In this document: piece by piece, positions 9,360-17,519 of the stretch
Position numbering within the stretch: position 1 is the stretch's first letter
Layout of the letters: each line of letters starts with the position of its first letter
Assembly (NCBI RefSeq): GCF_030407165.1
Contig: NZ_CP129111.1
Location: forward strand, 3,038,001-3,102,000
Reading direction: 5' to 3'
DNA from: Fontisubflavum oceani
Lineage (GTDB): Bacteria; Pseudomonadota; Alphaproteobacteria; Rhodobacterales; Rhodobacteraceae
Length of the DNA stretch: 64,000 nt
Position numbers and translations under genes: made by a program
Notes under the pieces: generated by a model
The model's database searches: none
What the model saw: only the letters and a program-made list of their open reading frames with translations
Told to the model about the DNA's origin: nothing

Positions 9360-9374
9360 GAACGAAAAGAGAAC
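9360..9374 (-). promoter_or_regulatory. LexA operator (SOS box) of alphaproteobacterial type
   Basis: On the minus strand the sequence reads GTTC-TCTTTTC-GTTC, an exact match to the direct-repeat GTTC-N7-GTTC box bound by alphaproteobacterial LexA. It lies 13-27 bp upstream of the radical-SAM start codon, a normal place for a repressor site. It is about 120 bp from the divergent corrinoid-protein gene, so control is most likely of the radical-SAM gene. Confidence 0.75.
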
Positions 9375-9496
9375 ATACGCAAGGATTGGTCGGTTGCGAC
9401 GCGTCCTCTGTCGCAATCCAGCGCGTTATTTCGCGGCCTATCCTTAGCTAATAACTCAAACGCGAACAGCACACCCAATAGAGGGAGAGCCTAATC

Positions 9497-10204
9497 ATGT
9501 CCGATGAAGACGACGATATCATCCTTGCCGATCTGGATGATGATGAGCTTGTCCAACAGATGTTCGACGACCTCTATGACGGCCTGAAAGAAGAGATCGA
9601 AGAGGGTGTGAACATCCTGCTCGAACGGAAATGGGAGCCGTATCGCATCCTGACCGAAGCGCTGGTGGGCGGCATGACCATCGTCGGCAACGACTTCCGC
9701 GACGGGATTCTCTTCGTTCCCGAGGTGCTCTTGGCCGCCAACGCGATGAAGGGCGGCATGGCGATCCTGAAACCGCTTCTGGCGGAAACCGGCGCGCCGC
9801 GCGTCGGCAAGATGGTGATCGGGACGGTCAAAGGTGACATCCACGATATCGGCAAGAACCTCGTTTCGATGATGATGGAAGGTGCCGGGTTTGAAGTGGT
9901 CGATCTGGGCATCAACAACGCCGTCGAGAGCTATCTTGAAGCCCTCGAGAACGAGTCGCCCGACATCCTCGGCATGTCCGCGCTTTTGACGACAACCATG
10001 CCCTACATGAAGGTGGTGATCGACACCCTGGCCGAAAAAGGCCTCCGCGATGACTACATCGTTCTCGTCGGCGGCGCGCCGTTGAACGAAGAGTTTGGCA
10101 AAGCGATCGGCGCGGACGCTTATTGCCGCGATGCCGCTGTGGCCGTGGAAACCGCCAAGGAATGGATGGCGCGGAAGCATAATCAACTGGCCGCCAACGC
10201 CTGA
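9497..10204 (+). CDS. Corrinoid (B12)-binding protein, cobalamin module of a split methionine synthase
   Basis: 235-residue two-domain corrinoid protein. A helical cap domain occupies about 1-100 and a Rossmann-like B12 domain follows. GDIHDIGKN (about 113-121) is the DxHxxG motif whose His coordinates cobalt, and GMSALLTTTM and VLVGGAPLNEEF line the nucleotide tail. The first 20 residues are unusually acidic (SDEDDDIILADLDDDE). It carries the methyl group between a methyl-tetrahydrofolate transferase (not in this window) and homocysteine. The homocysteine-activating partner is at 7119-8135, which favours the methionine-synthase role over MtbC/MttC-type methylamine use. A good Shine-Dalgarno (GAGGGAGA) precedes 9497. 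Confidence 0.88.
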   Translation: MSDEDDDIILADLDDDELVQQMFDDLYDGLKEEIEEGVNILLERKWEPYRILTEALVGGMTIVGNDFRDGILFVPEVLLAANAMKGGMAILKPLLAETGAPRVGKMVIGTVKGDIHDIGKNLVSMMMEGAGFEVVDLGINNAVESYLEALENESPDILGMSALLTTTMPYMKVVIDTLAEKGLRDDYIVLVGGAPLNEEFGKAIGADAYCRDAAVAVETAKEWMARKHNQLAANA

Positions 10205-10231
10205 ACGCCCCGCGCAATCAGATGCAGCGAA

Positions 10232-10257
10232 AAGGCGGGCCAAGGCTCGCCTTTTTT
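10232..10257 (+). terminator. Intrinsic terminator after the corrinoid-protein gene
   Basis: A 9-bp stem (AAGGCGGGC with GCTCGCCTT, one G-T pair) and a CAAG loop at 10232-10253, followed by a run of T residues. It starts 28 bp after the stop codon. Confidence 0.85.
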
Positions 10258-10316
10258 CTTTTGACCCAGTGAGCTATGGCCTTGCGCCCGTGCCCATATC
10301 CCGGTTTGCTCTCACC

Positions 10317-11051
10317 ATGATCAGCTATGCCATCGGAGACATTCACGGCCATCTGGACAAACTCCGGGTCGCGCATGATCTGATTGCGGAAGACAGGGCG
10401 CGCCACGGGGCAGAAGAGGCGCCCGTGATCCATGTGGGCGACCTCGTTGATCGTGGCCCCGACAGTGCCGGTGTCGTGGAATTCCTTCGAGTTGCGGAAC
10501 AGACGGATCCGCGCGTGATTGTTCTGCTCGGGAATCATGACCGGCTGCTGAGCTGGTTTCTTGAACCGAAACGCCGCGACGATCCGCGGCTGCGCGTTGG
10601 TTTGACCTATCTCAGCCCGTCGATGGGCGGGATGACCACGCTCGCCTCTTACGGCGTTGACACCTCCCTGGCTGAACCCGACCTGCACCAAGCCGCCCGC
10701 CGCGCCGTGCCGGAGGCGCATCGCGCGTTTTTGGCGGCCCGACCGCTCTCTCACCGCGTCGGCGACTGCCTGTTTGTACACGCCGGCATCCGGCCCGGTA
10801 TCCCGCTGGCAGAGCAGACCGAGGAAGACTTGGTGTGGATCCGCGATGAATTCCTGACAGATACGCGCAATCACGGGGCCCTGATTGTCCATGGTCACAC
10901 GCCGGTGGATCAGGTTGAACATCACGGCAACCGTGTGAACCTGGATAGCAGCGTCGCTTATGGCGGGCCGCTCTCCGCGGTGGTCATCGAAGGACGCGAT
11001 GTTTACCTCCTGACCCCATCCGGCCGCGTTCCGGTGCCGGTTTTGCGATGA
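10317..11051 (+). CDS. Metallophosphoesterase (PPP-type serine/threonine phosphatase or diadenosine tetraphosphatase family)
   Basis: 244-residue calcineurin-like phosphoesterase. All core metal-binding blocks are visible: GDIHGHL, GDLVDRGPDS, GNHD, FVHAG and IVHGHTP. The order GDxHG-GDxxDRG-GNHD is that of bacterial PrpA/ApaH-type enzymes, which hydrolyse phosphoproteins or dinucleoside polyphosphates; the substrate is unknown. The ATG at 10317 starts directly on the first beta strand (MISYAIGDIHG); the longer frame overlaps the preceding terminator and was rejected. It is followed 15 bp later by the EamA transporter, so the two are probably cotranscribed. Confidence 0.85.
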   Translation: MISYAIGDIHGHLDKLRVAHDLIAEDRARHGAEEAPVIHVGDLVDRGPDSAGVVEFLRVAEQTDPRVIVLLGNHDRLLSWFLEPKRRDDPRLRVGLTYLSPSMGGMTTLASYGVDTSLAEPDLHQAARRAVPEAHRAFLAARPLSHRVGDCLFVHAGIRPGIPLAEQTEEDLVWIRDEFLTDTRNHGALIVHGHTPVDQVEHHGNRVNLDSSVAYGGPLSAVVIEGRDVYLLTPSGRVPVPVLR

Positions 11052-11066
11052 CGTGGAGGATTGACC

Positions 11067-11936
11067 ATGCCGCCCCGTGACCTGCTCTTGGTCGCTGTGG
11101 TGATCCTCGCCTGGGGCTCGAACTTCACAGCGATGAAACTGGCGCTCGATGAGTTGCCACCGTTTCTTTTTGTGGGCCTCCGCTTCTTGATCCTGTTGCC
11201 GCTCTTGGCGCTGCTCCCCCGACCGCAAATTCCCTGGTGGAAGATCATCGCGGTCGGCGTCTTGATCAATATGGGGCAGTTTGCCTTTCTCTTCGCCGCC
11301 ATGCGCGCCGATGTGACCGCCGGGTTGGCCTCGCTTCTGCTCCAAGCCCAAGCGCCGCTGACCATTCTTCTGTCGGCCCTCTTCCTTGGCGAACGGGTAC
11401 GGGGCATCCAGGCGTTTGGCATCGCCGTCGCGGTTCTGGGATTGGTGATTTTCGGCCTCGGCGCGGGCGGGAACCTGACGCAGATTGGTCTCGCCTTGGT
11501 GCTCTGCGGTGCACTCTGTTGGGCATCAGGCAATCTGGTCCTGAAAGGCTTGGGCGGCGTGGCCATGCTGCCGCTCTTTATCTGGGCAAGCTTGATCCCA
11601 CCTCTGCCGATGTTCGCCCTGTCATTTGCCGTGGAAGGGCCGGACCCAGTCGCGACCGTCGCCACCCTAAGCGCGGAGGGCTGGGCCGCCGTGATCTATG
11701 TGGCGCTGATCTCCACGGTTCTTGGCTATTCGCTCTGGGGCGCGCTTCTGGCTCGGCACAAGGCGGCGGATGTGACACCTTTCGCGCTTTTGATTCCGGT
11801 GGTGGGCATCGGAACGGCCGCTTGGGTGCTGGGCGAGCGCCTGACACCGGTTGAAATCCTCGGCGCGGTGGTGATCATGGTCGGGCTCGCCTTCTCGGTT
11901 CTCGGGCCGCGATGGCAACGGGCGAAGGAGGCCTGA
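11067..11936 (+). CDS. EamA/DMT-superfamily transporter
   Basis: 289-residue membrane protein with about ten hydrophobic helices in two EamA repeats. Each repeat has the usual end signature: SALFLGERVRGIQAFGIAVAVLG in the first and AAWVLGERLTPVEILGAVVIMVG in the second (only the GER cores are family-diagnostic). Such proteins export amino acids or other metabolites; the cargo is not predictable. The ATG at 11067 lies 6 bp after GGAGGA; a TTG at 11061 would abut the ribosome site. Its stop overlaps the DUF1638 start (TGATG), implying translational coupling. Confidence 0.85.
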   Translation: MPPRDLLLVAVVILAWGSNFTAMKLALDELPPFLFVGLRFLILLPLLALLPRPQIPWWKIIAVGVLINMGQFAFLFAAMRADVTAGLASLLLQAQAPLTILLSALFLGERVRGIQAFGIAVAVLGLVIFGLGAGGNLTQIGLALVLCGALCWASGNLVLKGLGGVAMLPLFIWASLIPPLPMFALSFAVEGPDPVATVATLSAEGWAAVIYVALISTVLGYSLWGALLARHKAADVTPFALLIPVVGIGTAAWVLGERLTPVEILGAVVIMVGLAFSVLGPRWQRAKEA

Positions 11937-12568
11937 TGCGGCTGGATGATCAGAGCTTGACCGAAACCGGCCTCGCCCCTGAGGGCAAGGGTCAGGTGCT
12001 GCTTTTGGCCTGTGGCGCGCTGGCCCGCGAGGTCCTGGCGCTGATCCGGGCCAATGGCTGGAGCCATCTGGACCTGCACTGCCTACCGGCCAATCTACAT
12101 AATCACCCAGAGAAAATTCCCGATGCGGTCGAGGCTGCGATTGTCGCGCATCGCGCGGCGTATCAGCAGGTCTTCGTGCTCTATGCCGACTGCGGCACTG
12201 GCGGCCTGTTGCAAGCCCGTTGCGCAGCACTTGGCGTGGAGATGCTAGAAGGCCCGCATTGCTACAGTTTTTTTGAAGGAAACGAGATGTTTGCCGAGCG
12301 AAGTGAAAGTGAATTCACCGCGTTTTATCTCACCGATTTCTTGGTCCGGCAATTCGACGCTTTTGTCACCAAACCGCTTGGCCTGGATCGGCATCCTGAG
12401 CTGCGTGAGATGTATTTTGGGCATTACACGAAACTGGTCTATCAAGCCCAAACGGACAACCCAGAACTAACTGAAAAAGCAAAAGACTGCGCGGCGTTCT
12501 TAAAGTTGGATTTTGAACGCCGCTTCACCGGTTATGGCGATCTCGAGGTCGCTCTGAAAACGCTCTAA
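11936..12568 (+). CDS. DUF1638 domain-containing protein
   Basis: 210-residue soluble protein. LLACGALAREVLALIR, HCLPANLHNHPEKIPDAVEA and VLYADCGTGG are typical DUF1638 blocks. The Cys and His residues in LACG, LPAxLHNHP and ADCGTGG are conserved in the family and could bind metal. Function is unknown. DUF1638 genes are often seen with corrinoid methyltransferases, and here the split B12 methionine synthase is 2-5 kb upstream, but that link is inference. It starts inside the EamA stop codon and ends in a 4-bp overlap with convergent sufE. Confidence 0.8.
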   Translation: MRLDDQSLTETGLAPEGKGQVLLLACGALAREVLALIRANGWSHLDLHCLPANLHNHPEKIPDAVEAAIVAHRAAYQQVFVLYADCGTGGLLQARCAALGVEMLEGPHCYSFFEGNEMFAERSESEFTAFYLTDFLVRQFDAFVTKPLGLDRHPELREMYFGHYTKLVYQAQTDNPELTEKAKDCAAFLKLDFERRFTGYGDLEVALKTL

Positions 12569-12996
12569 GCCGCCGCAGCCGTCTCACCCGCCAGATCGCG
12601 GATGCGCTCCACCATGGCGCGGAGCCCGTTGGAGCGTTGCGATGACAGATGATCGTTCAAGCCCAAACGGGCCAGTTCCCCACCAGCATCCACCTTCAAG
12701 ACCTCATCAACGGTCAACCCGGAATAAAGCGCATGCAACACCGCAATCAAGCCGCGCACGATCATCGCATCGCTTTCGCCTTGAAACCGGAACACTGCGC
12801 CCGAGCCCTGCCCGTCGATCTGCGGCAAGATCCAGACCTGGCTGGCGCAGCCATCGACCTTGGTTGCCGGCACACGAAACGCCTCGTCAAGCGGCGGCAT
12901 GGCCTTTCCCAACTCAATCACATGGCGATAGCGCTCTTCCCAGTCCTCCAGGAAGTCGAATGTCTCGGCAATCTCTTCAAACGCGGCGCTGGCCAT
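12565..12996 (-). CDS. sufE: SufE family protein (Fe-S cluster assembly sulfur acceptor)
   Basis: 143-residue SufE. The persulfide-accepting Cys sits in KVDGCASQVWI. ADAMIVRGL-like (SDAMIVRGLIAVL) and the C-terminal LSSQRSNGLRAMVERIR complete the family pattern. SufE takes sulfur from the cysteine desulfurase SufS and passes it to the SufBCD scaffold. The start at 12996 follows an excellent GAAGGAGG. No other suf genes are nearby. The gene is monocistronic, convergent with the DUF1638 gene (stops overlap as CTAA). Confidence 0.92.
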   Translation of the reverse strand: MASAAFEEIAETFDFLEDWEERYRHVIELGKAMPPLDEAFRVPATKVDGCASQVWILPQIDGQGSGAVFRFQGESDAMIVRGLIAVLHALYSGLTVDEVLKVDAGGELARLGLNDHLSSQRSNGLRAMVERIRDLAGETAAAA

Positions 12997-13113
12997 CGGT
13001 GCCTCCTTCACTTGGTCATGAGGTAAGGCCCGAGATGCGAAAGGTCCAGAGGCGCTTTTCAACGCGCCGTCAATGCGCTAGGCACAAAGCCAAGAAGACG
13101 CCGGAGGGGCACC

Positions 13114-13560
13114 ATGACATTCCGTCTGCTGGTCACATTGACATTGATTCTGGGGCTTGCGGCCTGCTCGACCCGGCTGAACCCGTTCAATTGGTTCGGC
13201 AATGACCGCGAAGAACGCGTCGAAGTGGTGGAAACGGTCACCGTTGTCGATCCACGGCCATTGGTCAGCCAAGTGATCAGCCTGAATGTCGACCCGCATC
13301 CGGGCGGTGCGATCATCCGTGCGATGGGTCTGCCGCCGCGCCAAGGCTACTGGGCCGCCGATCTGGTTGAAGTCGAGCGCGCCGAGGGCCGCTTGGTCTT
13401 TGAGTTCCGGGTGTTTGAACCGCCCGTTGCAACCCGCGAAGGGACGCAGCGCTCACGCGAGATTCTTGCGGGGACGGAGCTGAGCACGCAGGAATTAGAC
13501 GGCGTCCGCACGATCGTGGTGCAGGCACAAAGCAACCGGCGAAGCGTCAGCCGCCGCTAG
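13114..13560 (+). CDS. Small lipoprotein of unknown function
   Basis: 148-residue protein with a lipoprotein signal: hydrophobic MTFRLLVTLTLILGL followed by the lipobox LAAC (Cys18). The mature part is NPFNWFGNDREE and then a soluble beta-rich domain (VVDPRPLVSQVISLNVDPHPGGAIIRA) with no recognised enzyme motif. It should be anchored to a membrane, probably the outer one. The start at 13114 has GGAGG-like CGGAGGGG upstream. The stop shares CTAG with convergent rnd. Confidence 0.75.
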   Translation: MTFRLLVTLTLILGLAACSTRLNPFNWFGNDREERVEVVETVTVVDPRPLVSQVISLNVDPHPGGAIIRAMGLPPRQGYWAADLVEVERAEGRLVFEFRVFEPPVATREGTQRSREILAGTELSTQELDGVRTIVVQAQSNRRSVSRR

Positions 13561-14719
13561 ACCGCGATGATTTTCACCTTCTGACCTTTGGCTGAGAGCG
13601 CGATCTCGCCGCGTGTCAGGCGCAATGCGTCCTCGCCAAACACCTCGCGCCGCCAGCCTTTCGACCAAAGCCCATCGTGATGACCCGCCGCGATATCGTC
13701 GAGATCGGCAGCTGAGGCGATCAGCTTCTGCGCCACGCCGGCCTCTTCCGCCTTGGCCTTCAGCAGCACCCGCAGAAGATCCGCCAAAGCTGGGTTGAGG
13801 GCCGAGCGGTCTTTGCCCGCAGGTGGCGCGGGGAAGGTTTTTGGGTCCGCTGAGACGCCGCGCGCAATTGCGGCGATCAACCCTTCGGCCACATCACCGC
13901 GCCGCGCCTCGCGCAGCAGCAACCGAGATTTGCCCAAATCCTCGATGGTTTTCGGCTTGGACGAGGCAATCTCCATAAGCGCATCATCCTTGATCACCCG
14001 ATTGCGGGGGATATTGCGGCTTTGCGCATGGGTCTCGCGGAACGCCGCCAGTTCCTTCACAATCGCTAGAAACCGACCGGAATTGCTCCGCAATTTCAAA
14101 CGCCGCCAGGCGTTGTCTGGTGCCACGACATAGCTCGACGCGTCGGTCAGCGTGCGCAGCTCCTCCTCCATCCAGGCGGTGCGGCCCGAAGACTCAAGCT
14201 GCCCGGCCAGATGCTCATAGATCTGCCGCAGATGGGTGACATCGGCCAGCGCATAAGACTGCTGCGCATTGGACAATGGGCGGCGCGACCAATCGGTGAA
14301 GCGCGAGGATTTATCAACGCCGCTTTTGGTGATCTTGCGCACCAAGGTTTCATACCCCACCTGATCGCCATAGCCGCAGACCATGGCCGCCACTTGCGTG
14401 TCAAAAAGCGGGCTGGGCACCACGCCGCCTTCGACGTGGAAGATCTCAAGATCCTGACGCGCCGCATGGAACACCTTCACCACCGCCTCTCGTTGCGGAA
14501 CAGGTCGTAAAGCGGCTCTAGCGATAGGCCATCGATCAGAGGATCGACCAAGACCGCATCCGCCTCGTCTTCCCCCGGCAGCGCCAGTTGCACCAGGCAA
14601 AGCTGCGCGAAATAGGTGCGCTCGCGGAGGAACTCTGTGTCGACGGTGATGTAGGGAACAGTGGCGGCGCGGGCGCAAAATGCGGCGAGCGCCTCGGTGG
14701 TGGTCAGGGTCTGGGGCAA
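13557..14719 (-). pseudogene. rnd: Ribonuclease D, frameshifted
   Basis: Two frames combine to one RNase D of about 387 residues, a 3'-5' exoribonuclease for tRNA 3' ends. The first frame gives the exonuclease I motif VDTEFLRERTYF (Asp/Glu metal ligands) up to YDLFRNE. The second resumes at AVVKVFHAARQDLEIF (motif II Asp) and runs through motif III (YALADVTHL) and an HRDC region. The break is near 14488; adding one A on the coding strand (GAG-AAG-GCG) restores the frame, so an assembly error is likely. The start appears to be a TTG at 14719 behind AGGAAAAG. It is downstream of purM-purN, a common order in Rhodobacteraceae. Confidence 0.85.
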
Positions 14720-14886
14720 ACCGGGGTCTTTTCCTAAAGGCTGGAAGAACTCTGTGACGGTGGGTGATAGGCCACGACCGCGAAAATGAAAAGGGGCAAG
14801 GCCGCTGCGTCGTCGGGGCCAAGACCCGCTACGATGATCTACGGCATCGACGAAACGGGTTTGGCGAATATCAACGGAACGCGCGC

Positions 14887-15489
14887 CTAGCCTTCCGGCC
14901 CCACATAGAATGGCCGAGTATCCCCCAAGGCGAACCGGCGTAAGACCCCAGGATAAAGCTCATGCTCCAGCTTGAGCACCCGTGCGGCCAGTGTCTCCGG
15001 CGTGTCATAGGGTGCCATCGTCAGTTTCGCTTGCCCCAGGATCGGGCCATCATCGAGCGCCGGTGTCACTTCATGCACTGTGCAGCCATGTTCGGTATCG
15101 CCTGCCGCCAAGGCGCGGGCGTGCGTGTTTAGCCCACGATATTTCGGCAAAAGCGACGGGTGGATATTGAGCATCCGTCCCTGCCAGCGGCTGACGAACG
15201 CCTCGGTCAACACGCGCATGAACCCGGCCAAACAGATGATATCTGGGTCTGCCGCCTCAAGCGCTTCGGTCAAAGCGGCCTCGAACGCGGGCCGATCGCC
15301 TTTGAACGGGCGATGGTCCACGACAGCGGTCGGAATGCCCATCTCAGCGGCCTTTGCCAAGCCGCCCGCCTCCGCTGAATTCGCCAGAACCAGGCAGGGC
15401 CGCGCCGGATGATCGCCGGTCATCGAACGGGCCAGCGCGACCATATTGGAGCCGCCGCCCGAGATCAGGATCGCGACGCGTTTCGTCAC
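14887..15489 (-). CDS. purN: Phosphoribosylglycinamide formyltransferase
   Basis: 200-residue GAR transformylase using 10-formyl-tetrahydrofolate. [12 protein letters not shown] is the phosphate-binding loop. [12 protein letters not shown] carries the catalytic His, and the Asp of DDGPIL completes the site; CLAGFMRVL is the folate-side strand. The length is typical. Its ATG overlaps the purM stop by 4 bp (ATGA), so the two are translationally coupled. rnd follows after 167 bp with no evident terminator. Confidence 0.96.
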   Translation of the reverse strand: MTKRVAILISGGGSNMVALARSMTGDHPARPCLVLANSAEAGGLAKAAEMGIPTAVVDHRPFKGDRPAFEAALTEALEAADPDIICLAGFMRVLTEAFVSRWQGRMLNIHPSLLPKYRGLNTHARALAAGDTEHGCTVHEVTPALDDGPILGQAKLTMAPYDTPETLAARVLKLEHELYPGVLRRFALGDTRPFYVGPEG

Positions 15490-16532
15490 CCAAGCGCCCC
15501 GGTATAGGCCACGCCCGCGCCCTCAGTCACCGTTCCAAGCTGGCAAACGGTTTCTCCTTCGGTTTGCAAAAGTGCGCTCAGGGCTTCGGCCCGATCCGGC
15601 GCCACGACCAGCACCATGCCGATCCCGGCATTGAAGGTTTTCAACATTTCCGCCTCGGCCAAGCCGCCGATCTCGGCCAGCCATTTGAAAACAGGCGGCA
15701 AGTTCCAGGCGCCCAAGTCGATCTCCGCCCCTGCCCCTTCGGGCAAAATGCGCGGCAGATTCTCGGTCAGCCCGCCGCCGGTGATATGGGCCAGACCATG
15801 CACACCACCCGCACGGATCGCGGCAAGCGCTGGTTTCACGTATAGCCGCGTCGGGGTCAGGAGCGCCGCCCCCAAAGACGTCTCCGCAAAAGGCGCATCG
15901 GCATCCCAGCCAAGCCCTGAGACCTCCACGATCCGGCGCACCAGGGAATAGCCGTTTGAATGCACCCCATCAGAGGCAAGACCCAAAAGCACATCGCCCG
16001 GGGCCACATCCGCGGGCAGCGCGTGACCGCGTTCCATTGCGCCAACCGCAAAACCGGCCAGGTCGAAATCGCCCGCACCATACATGCCCGGCATTTCCGC
16101 CGTCTCGCCACCGATCAGCGCGCAGCCCGCCCCTTCGCAGCCTTTCGCGATGCCCTCGACAATCTGCGTCGCACTCTCCAACTCAAGCTTGCCAGTGGCA
16201 AAATAATCCAGGAAGAACAGCGGCTCCGCACCCTGGCACACCAAGTCATTTACACACATAGCCACAAGGTCGATGCCAATCGTGCCCACATTCCCGGTGT
16301 CGATCGCGATTCTGAGCTTGGTGCCAACCCCATCGGTCGCCGCCACCAGGATCGGGTCGTCATACCCCGCTGCTTTCAGATCAAAGAGCCCACCAAACCC
16401 GCCAAGCCCGGCCATAACACCGGCCCGGTTCGTGGCCGCAGCGAATGGTTTGATCCGATCCACCAACGCGTTGCCCGCATCGATATCCACGCCCGCCTCG
16501 GCATAGGTCAGGCCGTTTTTCCCTTGGCTCAT
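15486..16532 (-). CDS. purM: Phosphoribosylformylglycinamidine cyclo-ligase (AIR synthetase)
   Basis: 348-residue ATP-dependent ligase making AIR. The family signatures are [41 protein letters not shown] and [13 protein letters not shown]. The ATG at 16532 ([17 protein letters not shown]) is the family start. It forms an operon with purN and probably with the small membrane protein gene upstream (75 bp gap). Confidence 0.96.
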   Translation of the reverse strand: MSQGKNGLTYAEAGVDIDAGNALVDRIKPFAAATNRAGVMAGLGGFGGLFDLKAAGYDDPILVAATDGVGTKLRIAIDTGNVGTIGIDLVAMCVNDLVCQGAEPLFFLDYFATGKLELESATQIVEGIAKGCEGAGCALIGGETAEMPGMYGAGDFDLAGFAVGAMERGHALPADVAPGDVLLGLASDGVHSNGYSLVRRIVEVSGLGWDADAPFAETSLGAALLTPTRLYVKPALAAIRAGGVHGLAHITGGGLTENLPRILPEGAGAEIDLGAWNLPPVFKWLAEIGGLAEAEMLKTFNAGIGMVLVVAPDRAEALSALLQTEGETVCQLGTVTEGAGVAYTGALG

Positions 16533-16607
16533 GTGGCAGATGTCCCCTTGCAGCTTTGGCCCTCTGCTAACAACGCGCCCGGGCCAAGTCCATGCGCGAT
16601 TTGCGCC

Positions 16608-16988
16608 TCAACGCCGCGCCTCTTGTCGCGCGCCGATCCAAAGAAAAAGCATGATCATGGCCAAGGTCAGCCCCCAAACAATCAGCACGGGCATTGTGAG
16701 CAGCGTGGCAAACAACTGCGGCGCGAAAAGCCCGATCACGACCAGTTCCATGGCGAGATAGGTGCCGAAAAGCGCCAAGGCCAACTGCCCCCAAGCCGCC
16801 CGATCCAAAACTCCGCCCGCTCGGCGCAGCGCTTGCATCCCAATATCCGCCGCTGGTGCCGCGGCCAAAATCACTGTGGTGCCAAGCGTGTTCGGCAAGC
16901 CCAGGAACTGCACCGCGAGGATATGCAGCACACGAAGGGCCACGATCCACATCAGATAACGCAGGCACAGCGCAGATAAGTTTGGCAT
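16608..16988 (-). CDS. Small integral membrane protein, about four helices
   Basis: 126-residue hydrophobic protein with helices near 5-25, 30-50, 65-90 and 95-118 and a basic C-terminus (GARQEARR). It resembles the ABZJ_00895-type small membrane proteins in size and layout, but I recognise no functional motif. The ATG at 16988 was chosen because GGAG lies 8 bp upstream; a longer in-frame start at 17042 is less likely. It precedes purM on the same strand. Confidence 0.55.
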   Translation of the reverse strand: MPNLSALCLRYLMWIVALRVLHILAVQFLGLPNTLGTTVILAAAPAADIGMQALRRAGGVLDRAAWGQLALALFGTYLAMELVVIGLFAPQLFATLLTMPVLIVWGLTLAMIMLFLWIGARQEARR

Positions 16989-17091
16989 CAAGAAAGCTCC
17001 CCGGATCCGTGATCCCAAAGGCCATAGGCCAGCCCGCATCACAGGGCAAGCTTGACGCTCCCCCGCAAGCTGCTAAGCCTCTGCTCCAGGC

Positions 17092-17168
17092 GGGCCTGTA
17101 GCTCAATTGGTTAGAGCAGAGCGCTCATAACGCTTTGGTTGCAGGTTCGAGTCCTGCCGGGCCTACCA
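17092..17168 (+). tRNA. tRNA with CAU anticodon (likely tRNA-Ile2, alternatively elongator Met)
   Basis: 77-nt cloverleaf with an encoded CCA end. Acceptor arms are GGGCCTG and CGGGCCT with a G1-U72 wobble. The D arm is GTAGCTCAATTGGTTAGAGC, the anticodon arm is GAGCG-CTCATAA-CGCTT, and the T loop is GGTTCGAGTCC. A CAU anticodon can be Met or, after lysidine modification by TilS, Ile reading AUA. The TTGGTT variable region looks more like bacterial tRNA-Ile2 than elongator Met, but this is not decisive. Confidence 0.9.
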
Positions 17169-17278
17169 CTCGCCGCCGACTGCCTGTGTTGCCCAATCTT
17201 GGGCTCCCAAACCCGTGTCACGCCGGCCACACGACAGGGTGATGCGACTTATTGACCAATTTGGGCGATACTGACGCC

Positions 17279-17310
17279 GCGCCAGCACCCAAGGCGCTGG
17301 CGCCCTCTTT
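17279..17310 (+). terminator. Hairpin between the CAU tRNA and the small ORF
   Basis: GCGCCAGC (17279-17286) pairs with GCTGGCGC (17296-17303) and is followed by CCTCTTT. Probably ends the tRNA transcript; it lies only 27 bp before the next start codon, so an attenuator role is possible. Confidence 0.5.
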
Positions 17311-17336
17311 AACGTGCATGATTGAAGGGACCCAAT

Positions 17337-17516
17337 ATGGATCGGCTGAAACTCTTTGCCTTTGCGCTTCGGCAGATGTCGCGCATGGGCTACAACATGG
17401 CCGGGGCTGAGTTCTCGGGTGGCGAGATACGACGGCAGCGGGCCATGGCGCATAAACGGCTCTATTTCGAGGCGATGGATGCGGCGACACCGCTACATCA
17501 ACCTTGGAACGACTAG
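17337..17516 (+). CDS. Small protein of unknown function, 59 residues
   Basis: Basic small protein beginning MDRLKLFAFALRQMSRMGYN and ending in PLHQPWND. The middle is helical and charged (GGEIRRQRAMAHKRLYFEAM). The ATG at 17337 is preceded by GAAGGGA at good spacing, which supports translation. No signal peptide or membrane helix is convincing. It is convergent with the histidine kinase, whose stop is 3 bp away. I do not recognise the family. Confidence 0.55.
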   Translation: MDRLKLFAFALRQMSRMGYNMAGAEFSGGEIRRQRAMAHKRLYFEAMDAATPLHQPWND

Positions 17517-17519
17517 GCG

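Noticed and set aside
8151..9494. 447-codon plus-strand frame covering the radical-SAM gene
   Set aside because: It is the antisense shadow of the radical-SAM gene, whose 4Fe-4S motif and family blocks are on the minus strand. The translation is rich in His/Arg/Pro with no domain.
10218..11351. Long minus-strand frame across the metallophosphatase and EamA genes
   Set aside because: Both real genes are clearly on the plus strand with motifs and ribosome sites; the antisense product has no recognisable fold.
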